Of a stretch of DNA of 64,000 bases, positions 11,641 to 21,330 are shown piece after piece. The number at the start of each line of letters is the position of its first letter. Position 1 is the stretch's first letter. This DNA comes from Uranotaenia lowii (taxonomy: Eukaryota; Arthropoda; Insecta; Diptera; Culicidae), in assembly GCF_029784155.1 (NCBI RefSeq), contig NC_073693.1, positions 290,070,875-290,134,874 of the forward strand, read 5' to 3'. Under the pieces are notes generated by a model that saw nothing but the letters and a program-made list of their open reading frames with translations, ran no database searches and was not told the DNA's origin. Position numbers and translations under genes: made by a program.

Positions 11641-12633
11641 TGAATTCACGTCACAAAATAGGTAAGTTTTTAATTTTAAGAGAAAACTCTGAGTTTTTTT
11701 AAAATAAAAAATGAGATTTTCTTTGAAAATTAAAAAGACGATTTTAAAACTCTAAAATTTATAGAAATCGGTTGGAATCTAGCTGAGTTACAACAGCGCG
11801 AATGAGTAAATTCACTTCACAAAATTTTATTTTTTGTTAAATTTTATATGAAAAATGTGCTCTGAAAGCTGTTTTGACCCTCCAGATGGTCGGATTTTTA
11901 CAAATCGAGCATAATTTAGTTGATTTTTTTTAATAAGTTCATTATTTTGAAATAAAAGTACAAAAAAATTGAAAAAAAATATTTTTTTTTTGTGAATCTT
12001 TAAATGAAGACAGTAGTAATTTTAACATATGATCCCTCAATACGTTGCTATTCAAGTGCCAATCAAAATAAGGAAAAAGTTAGGTGCAGATACTGAAAAT
12101 TTATGATTGTAAAAGTCGGAACAACAAAATATCGTTTTTGAAAGTGTACATAAAATTTGAAGACTCCAAAGAATGGTTCAGTATAACCACACACAGTAAC
12201 TTTATATTTCGTGACGTGAATTCAGTCAACTACCCTGTTCTGTTTGAACTGAGTGAATTCACGTCACAACTTCAAATAAGCATTATTTCATTCGTTGTTG
12301 TTCAATCGAGAAGCTTTGTACATCAAATTGTGGATAATTGTTTTCTTTACAACTCCTTTGAAGACTTTGATATTCTATTTCCACAGAGAGAACAGGAAAT
12401 CACAGATGTATGTACTAAAGTCCGAAATGGTTAATTCTAGCGTGAATTCACGTCACAAATGTAATTAATCACAACAAAATCAACTTAAATTTTAAAATGA
12501 CCAAATTATATTCATTTTAAAAGAAATTCAATTTGCAACCGTTTGCTACAATTTTTTTTCATTTTCAATTAAATTGGTTGACATATAGAATGATAACAGT
12601 GCAGAAAAGTCCGGAAAAGCGATTTCACGTCAC
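11641..12633. repeat. dispersed cluster of TGAATTCACGTCAC motifs
   Basis: The motif TGAATTCACGTCAC occurs at 11641-11654, 12254-12267 and 12443-12456, inverted at 12211-12224 and with changes at 11806-11820 and 12622-12633. The first two copies share a longer context (an ACAGC core, then AATGAGT before the motif), about 167 bp apart. The motif joins a GTGAATTCAC palindrome to an ACGTCA half site of CRE type. The open frame at 12084-12434 lies among these copies and has no recognisable domain. Confidence 0.7.
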
Positions 12634-12815
12634 GGTGGAATGTGTCAATTGATTCCTAAAAACAAATTGAAGGGAAATAAATCGAATCTCTGGTTGAAAT
12701 AGTTTTCTTTGTATCCGGCTCACTTTGAAACCTCTATTTATGACAAGTGTCGACGGAAATGTAGATACCGATGTTCTTTGTTCCAGCAGTTCAGAACGAC
12801 TTCTTGAGTGTAACC

Positions 12816-12936
12816 GACCATTGACAACGAACTGGATTGCGGAGATGAATCTTCTTTTTGTTAAGTTTTTTAGGATCTGGTTTGAGAGCTAGAGCATTCT
12901 AAGAAAATTTGGTTGGTTTTTGAAAAATTTTGTTTC
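12816..12936 (+). repeat. dispersed repeat, copy 1 (partner at 17784-17904)
   Basis: GACCATTGACAACG and then ATCTTCTTTTTGTTAAGTTT, GGATCTGGTTTGAGA and AAGAAAATTTGGTTG recur at 17784-17904 in the same order with few differences. Just downstream, CATGGCGACCGTCAAAA (12969-12985) also recurs at 16866-16882. Non-coding. Confidence 0.75.
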
Positions 12937-13594
12937 ATTCCAAATTCCATTTTTTATTATGTTCCTTGCATGGCGACCGTCAAAAGTGTGGTTTTGGCAA
13001 AAAATTGCCATTTGTATTATTTAAGACTTTTGTGCTGTTAATTCTTTTAAGGGTTTCCAAAATGAATTTCAAACATTTTTTGTAACGATATAGTTAATGC
13101 ATGAAAATATTTAAAAAAAAGCTACTTTTCCGAATGTTAAAGATAGTAAAGTCATCTTTTTATTAAAATGAAAAAAAAATCTCTCAATTTTCATCGTGGA
13201 TATACGTGGGTTTTGCTTGAAGTTTAGTAACGAAAATCCCAAAAATAGTTTTAGAGAAATCTTTCTTTTTGGTTTTCCTGGTTTCCTGGTTTTTTGAACT
13301 GCTTTCAAATATTTGTGACAGATCAGACAGCAAAAGGTAAGCAAGTTGAACAATTCTGTTTTCCCCTGAAATCTTCGAAAGTATATTTCAAAAGATTCCA
13401 TGTAGGTTCTTATCACGTTCTTTCTTTTTTTTTACCAGAGATGTGGTGCACGAAAATCTAAATTTTGTATATGCTGATGAATGAAATTGAAGTGTTGGCA
13501 GTACAACATCTTATGGCAGAGGTCGAGCGTAAGGCCCGGCAATTCGGATTTGGAAAAGTGGAAGCTTAACTGAATATTTTTCCTGAATTTTATA

Positions 13595-14506
13595 TGGGAG
13601 AGTGGGGAATCATGGGCCACTTTTTTTCGTTGTTCCATAACTTCTTTATTATAAAAGATAAAATGAAAATAAAAAATGGCATAGTTTTCTACATTTCCAA
13701 GGTATCATAAGGTATTTTTTGATAATTTTTTATTAGTAATTTTCCTCAAGTTCAGACTGTTTAAAAAAAGCAATATTTTTTGGATTTTAAAAAATGGTGG
13801 GGAATCGTGGGCCACCAAATCCAAATTGACCAAATAACATGCAAAGTTTATGAGTTGACCCAAAACTGTGATTTCCTAATTTATTTCGTTATTTAAAAGC
13901 AATTTCAGATGATGAGATAAAAAAGAGAGCTGTGTATGATCGCATAAATTCCAAAACCTGGCTCGCAAACGTTTTGGTAAAATTTCTTATGTAGGATGGA
14001 CAAAATATTTTTCATAACTCTTCATTTGGCATAAGAAAAATTTACAGATAGGAAAAACGTATTTTAAGTTCTGAATATGTATAAAAACATAAAAATATAG
14101 GTGGTTCAAGATGTGTGGCTCACGATTCCCACAAGCTATGATTTGCAAATTGGTTGCGTTTGTGTGACTTATTGATGTTTCATCAAAAATTTCTTTTGCA
14201 CGTGAAAGATCATGACAAAACTAAGATCATAAGCGTATGAGCATATTTTTGTTATACACTTTAGGTTCCCCATCGATGAAATTAGCGAGAGTTTTTTTTA
14301 ATAATGTAAGTAAATTTTTGTAACTTCTTTTAGCTTGATAAATAAAAGAAGCATATGATGCGTATTTCAGTCAACAACATATAGAAATATATGCTCACGC
14401 AAAGCGACGACGATGACAGTTGGTTTGAGATTTTTATTTCAACACACGTCTGAGATATTAAAAGTGGCCCACGTTTCCCCATGGCCCACGATACCCCACT
14501 CTCCCC
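13595..14506. mobile_element. TA-target MITE with iterated GTGGGGAATCGTGGGCCAC motif
   Basis: The left end (GGGAGAGTGGGGAATC) and the complement of the right end (GGGGAGAGTGGGGTATC) form terminal inverted repeats, with a TA dinucleotide outside each end (13593-13594, 14507-14508). The terminal motif is repeated inside the element near 13797-13816, near 14109-14136 (inverted) and in a second copy beside the right end, about five versions in all. There is no transposase. A truncated copy lies at 52851-53121 on the other strand. Confidence 0.85.
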
Positions 14507-15219
14507 TACTTATTAAACTTGAAAAAGAAATTTAATTTGATTTTTAAACAAATGATTTCACCGATTTACACGCGTTTTCCCTTGACCACATTTTGACTGT
14601 ATCACCCTTTAACGACAAAAGATTTTAAAAAACTATCGGGTATTGGCTTCCTGTGTGAATCTGCCCATTTGAAGTTTTTTAATAACTGATTGTGGAAGAT
14701 TTTGACATCCTGAAATCGAATCATTTGTCAGATTTTTTTTAGCATCTCTAGATTTGATTATATGACGTTTAGAAGTTTGAAAGTGAATTTGAAAGTTAAA
14801 GAAATCAATCATTGATAAATATTGAACCAACATTAGAAATCAAATCTAAAATTGAATCTTTTTAAAATCATCCATCAATCAAAGATTCAGATGCTAAGAA
14901 AAAGAGTGCCCCACATCAAATTTCATCACAGTTTAAAGGCTCTAAATTATAACCTAGATGACCAATGCATTTTAAACTTTCGGAAATAAACTTCATTTTG
15001 GCGTTCCCGGGAATCGAGAAATCTGACAATCCTTTTCCCAGGAATTCTCGAGATGCTGGGAAAAATTGAAAATGAACATTTTAATTCTCTACTACATACA
15101 AAACCTTGTCTATATAGTATTTTTAATTTTTTATGTAGTAGTATTGCAAAACCCTTCAATTCTTTCAATGCCTCAAAAATCCAATAAACAATTATAAAAC
15201 CCAAGACTCAAAAGCAAAG
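14507..15219. other. AT-rich gene-less stretch
   Basis: Between two MITEs. The minus-strand frames at 14633-14833 and 14947-15204 are short and unrecognised. Nothing else is visible. Confidence 0.45.
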
Positions 15220-15221
15220 TA

Positions 15222-16120
15222 CCGTAAACTGGGGTAATCACCATTAGCTAAGTATAAAGTTAAAATATTTGAAAACTGTTTAATACATTTGAAAGCCTGT
15301 AAATTGAGTTACAAATAAGCTAAATTTGGTTTGTATTTGGAGATTTTTTATATGACTTTAAATATAATTTCAAAATCCTAAAATATTTGGATTTTGAAGG
15401 TTCACAAACAAACATCTCTACTGATCAAATTTAAGCATCAAGGAGCAAATGGGTTGTTTAATGTGAAAGTTCAACTTTTTTCTTGGATTAGGTTAAGTTT
15501 AAGCGTTGTTTTTATGGTCATTTGATGATAATTTTTGGATATTGAAAAAAACGGTCATTTTCCATGAAAAAGCCCGTATAGAAAAAATGGCTAAAAACCC
15601 TACCAAACGGTTAAGTTTGAAGAAAAAAAAGAACATGGGAACAGTACGAGGACTTAGGGAATTGCATGAAGGTAAAATTTTATTTGTTTTTGAGGCCAAA
15701 AATATTGAGAAATGTTTATAATTTTTGCTCCTTAATGTATGCAGCTACATTGTCCATATTTCGAGTTTATTGGTTTTTAAAGAAAACTTTGAAAAATTCA
15801 ATTGAGTCCAAACAAAAAATTACTGTTATCGATGTTTTGAGTCTTCTGTGCTTAATGGCATAAAAACAATAAAATTGAAGATGGTAAGATACGTAAAAAC
15901 CTTAGTGATCAAAGTTACCCCGAAACTCGAAATCTGGTTTTGTAACAAACATTTAATTATATCCACCAGAGTCGTTTGAATTTATTGAAATCAATGATCA
16001 TGTTTAATACTCCTGACCTCAGTAAGGGTTTAAAAGCTTTAAGGTATAACGAAAAAGCAAATCCTTGCAAAATATTCAAAAATGAATAAAAAAAGTGATC
16101 AAAGTTCCCCCAGTTTACGG
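15222..16120. mobile_element. TA-flanked MITE with CCGTAAACTGGGG ends
   Basis: The 5' end CCGTAAACTGGGG and the 3' end CCCCAGTTTACGG are perfect inverted repeats, each bounded by TA (15220-15221 and 16121-16122). A second, degenerate version of the terminal motif (GATCAAAGTTACCCCGAAAC) lies internally near 15906-15926, beside the pattern GATCAAAGTTCCCCCAGTTT at the right end. Open frames inside (for example 15506-15721) are lysine- and phenylalanine-rich and unrecognised. Non-autonomous. Confidence 0.8.
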
Positions 16121-16122
16121 TA

Positions 16123-18835
16123 CTTTATTCGACCAATTTGACTGACACTTGCTGCAAAAATTTGGAATAATTGAGAAAGATTTTTGACTATAGTAAAAAG
16201 TGGGTAAGCTAAACTTCAGATTTTGTCCTCAAATCTTGTAAATTTTCTTTTTGTTTCAAAATACATCATTTCTCTGTCGATGATTTTGCTTCTATCAACT
16301 GTTTGCGAAACGGAAGATCTAAATGATGAGTGTTGCAAAATAGAACACTCAAAATCTTTTCTTTATTGAAATTTTTTGGTTCTCTGTCGTTTTTCACTTT
16401 TAAACTAAGTTGTCGAACGAAAAAAAAACATATTTTCCAAATTAAATCTATTATCCTGGTTTGGGAAAAAAATGTTAATGTCTAAGCCATATATCAAGGT
16501 AGAACTATCATTAACCTTGCTCAATCTGATCTGTTTTTCTTATTCAGATTGTGTAAAATTTTAATAATTTAAATTTTTTTATTGGCTTCAGGAGTTTCCT
16601 GTATTTTTTAGCGGTTCCCGGCACTCTGGAATTCAAATTTTTTTCTATTCCCTGGAAATCCTGGGCAGGATACTGTAATGATGATTTTTGTTTTTTTTTT
16701 TTTCATTTTAAAGTAGTCGAAAACTAGAGTTTTAAAAAACAGTTTCTTAGAAAACATATTTTTGGTACTTCAGTGAATATTGTCGATTTGCAGTGTTTTT
16801 TATAAACAAATCTCTTAATAAAAGTTGTATAACTTGAGGAACGTGTTTGGATACTCTTTCTCTTACATGGCGACCGTCAAAAACTCCTACAACGACTTTC
16901 CCAATGAATTATTTGACAAAATTTCACAACCTCGTATTCCTCGTATCCTTAAAGAAGATTTGCTTATTTTTATTGACATTTTTCTATTTCTACTTTTTGT
17001 TACAAATTAAAACATTATTGTGATAACTTCAGAGACATGTTAAAAAAAACACACTTTTCAGCATTTTTTCCTTCCCAAGTAAAACATTCAGGTATCTGCA
17101 AATGTCAAAGCTTTCTTCAAAATTTGCCATGAATTTTGCATCAGATAAACAACGAACCCAAAAACCTGAAGCCGTTTGCAGAGAGCAATGATTCATCTGC
17201 CGAGGTCCGAGAAAGGGGTGGTGCATTTCGTTCCTTTTTCTTGTTAATAAATGGCCGGCAAGCCACCGAAAAACCCAAACCAAACTCAAACCATTCGAGA
17301 CACCAGTGCCATTAAATGTCGGACATTAATATTGAATATGCCGCAGTAACTACACCGTTGTTTCTTGGTGGCAAATTTGGCATCACACAATTCATCTTCT
17401 GTGCTTTGGGTTCTGAGGAGTTGCCTCAAAAAATAACAGCTCCCCGAGCACTCGATACGCAAAACAAGTCAGTTTTATTTCATTTTTTTGTGAATGTTTC
17501 TTCAGAAGACAACGGACCACGAAACGGATAAGATTATGCGGTTTTCCCGAAGCTCAAAAACATCTTGCTATAGGGAGAAACATATTAAAAGTTCCCAGCA
17601 GCAGCGGTTTGGCACGTTCCAGTGAGTTGCGTTTGCCGTGCCCAGGGTAGTTTTTTAGATTCTGGTTCCACTTTTTTGAGAACACTTAAAGAAAGGGTTA
17701 AACCCTTTCTTGGCAAAGTTCTTCTCTACGTATGGAGGATTAAATGATAAGCAATGTGGGCCCTCTGAGGAAATGATTAATAGTGACCATTGACAACGGA
17801 CTGAATTCAGGAGATGTATCTTCTTTTTGTTAAGTTTTTAAGGATCTGGTTTGAGAACTAGAAAATTTCAAGAAAATTTGGTTGTTTTTTGGAGAAATTT
17901 TGTTATAAAAATTGATGCTATCTCAGTGAAATGTAAAAAATCATGATTGAAACCGAAAAAAATCGGTTACATGTTGTATGCAAAACTTTCTCTTTAAAAC
18001 TGGACAACGATTACCAGAAAACTAGCTAAAATACACACCTTCGAATGTTTGAAAACGAGAATTAAGACTAAGCGAATGAGAGCTTTTAAATTAAAACCTA
18101 CAGATTTTAACATGGTTTCACATGTCCAGTTTTTGTCGTGCTCATTCCCCAGAATGATTTATCTCGAACCCAGGTCATCGTTAGCATGCAGCGTTAGGAA
18201 GATAGAATTTTCTCCTACAGCGAATCGGTGTCTTTCCAGAATACGATTGATGGCGGGGAAAGTTGAGTTTCTTGGGTAGCGTTGGGTTTTTTTTTGCCTC
18301 CCTTAGAGATCCTTCAGTGGATTTACTTATCATACAAGTAACGCTCTCGGCCACACCATTTGAAGAAGGCAAAGATTTTATATTCCCAAGATAGAACTCG
18401 TAAAATCGGCACTAGCAGTCGTAAAATTTGCTTTCTTGCTTGCATGTTGGAAAGATCCGGTGTGGTTATCCTTTTACTTTTATTATCTGATACACATGGG
18501 GAATGGTTCTCTTTTTTCCACATATATTTAATTTGTGTTTGATGGAAATAGTGCAAAAAGTAATGTGGAGCTACACGCGGATAAATTGTATTCTTTCGAT
18601 TCGGGGAGTACTTTCTACATGTGACCTAGTTTTCAAGCACAAGAATACCAATACCATACAATGTACGGTCCAATTGATAGTTTTTACAATTTATTGCAAT
18701 TTATTCCATACTTTAAGTTAACGATTCCAATCAATTTAGATATAAAAACATGGAAATTATGCCTTTAGAAAAATATAAATTGAACTCACTATTAAGTGTT
18801 TTATTGGAGTTTATAAATTGTTATAGTTATTATTG
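16123..18835. other. mixed AT-rich and GC-richer stretch without a supported gene
   Basis: About 17100-17650 and 18100-18500 are GC-richer and look single-copy. Several short frames (16825-17010, 17029-17289, 17316-17531, 18049-18279) have no recognisable domain. The 17-mer CATGGCGACCGTCAAAA at 16866 and the block 17784-17904 are repeats of sequence at 12.8-13.0 kb. Confidence 0.45.
17784..17904 (+). repeat. dispersed repeat, copy 2 (partner at 12816-12936)
   Basis: Collinear with 12816-12936 over about 120 bp with a handful of substitutions and one-base indels. Same orientation. Confidence 0.75.
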
Positions 18836-19040
18836 CGGGGGAGTGTTTAACCTCCCCCCCGCATGGAGTTTTTTTCTTAGTAAAATTTAGTAGAAGGGGA
18901 GTTACTTGCTCTCAAAAAGTGTTTAAAATAAGTGTTAACAAGCAAGTTCGAAATTTTGAATTTAGGAATTGAGTCTTAAATCACTTGACACTTGAGTCTT
19001 AAATCACGAAACTTGACATACAAAAACTCTGCTTCGTCTT
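18836..19040 (+). repeat. G/C-tract dispersed repeat, copy A
   Basis: Begins with a G tract, GTTTAACCTCCCCCC, a TGGAG(T/A)TTTT-type spacer and later GTTACTTG, AAAGTGTTTA, ACAAGCAAGT and CACTTGAG. The same landmarks follow in order at 26985-27180. The G and C tracts can pair as a hairpin. Confidence 0.7.
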
Positions 19041-19288
19041 TAGAATGGGTTTTTATTAAAAAGTGTAATAAACAAGAACAGAGTTTGAAACGAAGCATTT
19101 TAACTTCGAAATTTAAAATTAATTAAACAAACTGACAAAATTTAAAATATTTAAATTATGTTAAAAAATTATAAACGTTAGCGATTTGACTTAAAGAGAC
19201 GATCTACTGAATCTACATACAAGTTTTAACCCAATTTTATTTATTGTTTTAGCATTTAGTGTCTTAGTGCATTTGTATTTAGAGTCAA

Positions 19289-19347
19289 AACAATCTAGAA
19301 GCTTAGATGCGATGAAAAGTAGTTCGCATCTAAGCTTCTAGATTGTT
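19289..19347. repeat. 24-bp perfect hairpin
   Basis: The left arm 19289-19312 (starting AACAATCTAGAAGC) is the exact reverse complement of 19324-19347, separated by an 11-base loop. Stem and loop size are in the range of small-RNA precursors or Pol III-type hairpins, but no function can be read from sequence alone. Confidence 0.85.
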
Positions 19348-19488
19348 CATATTCAAAAATGTTCATCTATTTTTTTTAACTAAACGTATTTAGATCTCGC
19401 TTTATGATTTTTAAGTTATTTTTAAGTCATCTTAATAAATCATTAATCCAAATTTAATATACAAGCTTAGTTAAAGGAAAAAAAAAAT

Positions 19489-19674
19489 GAAATTGTGGCT
19501 CCAGATAGTACCAAAGTTTAATGGCATACAATTTTTCGAACCAAATCTTAACCAATTCTGTCAAAATTGTATATCCAATCCATGCATGATACATTGACGT
19601 GATTTCCAGGCATTGGATTTCGATGAATTGCATGTCATTTGGAAATCTTTTATACTCTCTGGAGCCACAATTTC
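19489..19674. repeat. imperfect foldback, about 186 bp
   Basis: The ends GAAATTGTGGCTCCAGA and its complement TCTGGAGCCACAATTTC bound a stretch whose inner sequence also pairs imperfectly (GGCATACAATTTTTCGAA against a diverged complement). It is likely a small MITE of the foldback type; the target duplication is unclear. Confidence 0.7.
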
Positions 19675-19902
19675 GATTGATTCCTTCATCTCATCTAGGC
19701 TTGTACATGAAATTGGGATAAATAATTTTCTTCCCGATATTGAATGACCGGAAAATCCTTAATCGACATGAAAACCCAGTCTTTTTCAAAACAAAGGATT
19801 ATCATAAAGTTTTCAGTTTGGAAATAGACTTTGTCTAGACATGTAAGTTATAAATTTGAAATAAAAATCTGTTATCGGATTTTGAAATCTTACTTCTAAT
19901 TT

Positions 19903-20160
19903 AGTATTAAAATCTAAATTTGGAAGCTTTGATAGAAAAAATAAATGTAAATGGATTTTTAATTTTTTAGCTGAATTTTTAATTCAAGTAATATTCTCAC
20001 GTGTTGAAAATCGTTTAAAAAATACAGTTAAGTAACGATTAAGTACAACGATTTTCAACACGTGAGAATATAACTTGAATTAAAAATTTAGCTTAAAAAA
20101 TTAAAAATCCATTAACATTTATTTTTTCTATCAAAGCTTCCAAATTTAGATTTTGATACT
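19903..20160. repeat. foldback with about 112-bp arms
   Basis: 19903-20015 and 20047-20160 are inverted copies with only a few mismatches, around a centre of about 31 bases. The arms include GGAAGCTTTGATAGAAAAAA and TCTCACGTGTTGAAAATCGT. A transcript would form a long near-perfect hairpin. Confidence 0.85.
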
Positions 20161-20551
20161 AAGAAATTTCCGAAGTTTTCAAAAATTCAAAATCGTCTCA
20201 AATCCGTTTTTTCAATTTAAAGCGATTATACCGGAAATATCACCGTTTTTAAACACAAGTGTGGCCAAAGTCCAAAATCTTTAAGAGTTTAAGAACAAAA
20301 ACGAAACGACTAGATATTGTTTTTAAAAATGATTTAAGATAATAATGATTTTTAAATTTGAAAATATTTCAACAACAATATTTCAACGGATTATTGTTCA
20401 AACTGTTGAACAAATAATGAGGTGTTTAAGGTTGTGTAAATGATTTTTATTTCAATATGAATTGAAATAATTTTAAATGAGAAGAAATTTTTATAATTTT
20501 TGAAGATTATTTCACGTTAACCTTGATTACATATAGTTAGAGTGGGTAAAC
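20161..20551. other. AT-rich gene-less stretch
   Basis: Low-complexity A/T sequence. Nothing is recognisable. Confidence 0.45.
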
Positions 20552-20929
20552 TAAGGTTGCCACAGTGCCCGGTTTTATTCGGAAACAGTCCAGCGCGGCC
20601 CGGTTGCCCTGTTTTCATTAAAAAAATTACCAAATTTTGCCCGGATTTATTTACTTTATTTGGAAAATCAAAAACAAATTAATTTCCGGAAGCATAAAAT
20701 ACGATTTAAAATCTGTCGATGATTTATGATGAAAAATTTGTTGTTCAATTTTTTTTTTCTTGATTTTTGCTGAGTAATTTCTGGGTTTTGAGAAAATTTT
20801 CACGGATATTACCCGGATTTCTGGTCGTCAATTTTGAAATCAAATGCACAGATATTGCCAGGTTTTTAGATAAAATTGTCCGGATTTGACCGGCCCGGAT
20901 ACGCGCTGAAAAAATTCTAGTAATGTTAA
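20552..20929. mobile_element. CCCGG-rich short element, copy 1
   Basis: Starts TAAGGTTGCCA and ends with a diverged complement (CTAGTAATGTTA). The body carries repeated CCCGG(A/T)TT motifs (TGCCCGGTTTTATTCGG, TTGCCCGGATTTATT, ACCCGGATTTC, GACCGGCCCGG). It matches the adjacent copy 20941-21330 and fragments at 4320-4385 and 45190-45560. Non-coding and probably non-autonomous. Confidence 0.65.
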
Positions 20930-20940
20930 TCTATTTACAA

Positions 20941-21330
20941 TAAGCTCGCCAGATTGCCCAGGTTTAGTTGAAAAATCAAACTAAAAACTTAAAAAGAGTT
21001 ATTCGTATACTGAATTTTTTGCCTTTAAAAACGAAATTTTTGGAGCGAGTATTATCAAATCAATCATGATCAGTTTTAGCCTAAATCCCTGTTCCAAATC
21101 CGTTTTGATGAAAAAAAAAATCTGTTTTTTTCGTTATTTTTGTTGAGTAATTCCTGGATTTTTACCTAATTTTCCCAGATATTGTCATTGAAACACATTT
21201 TTATTGCCATTGAAACACATTTTACATTGAAACTTTTTATATCAAATGCTCGGATTTTGCCAGATTGCTAGATAAAATAGCCCAGATTTGCGCGGCCCAG
21301 TAACGTGCGCGAAAAATTCTGGCAATCTTA
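20941..21330. mobile_element. CCCGG-rich short element, copy 2
   Basis: Ends read TAAG(C)T(C)GCCAGATTG on the left and TTCTGGCAATCTTA on the right, an imperfect inverted pair. The internal order parallels copy 1: GCCCAGGTTTAGTTG, TGAGTAATTCCTGG, TTTTGCCAGATTGC, GCGCGGCCCAG. It sits about 11 bp after copy 1 in the same orientation. Confidence 0.65.
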
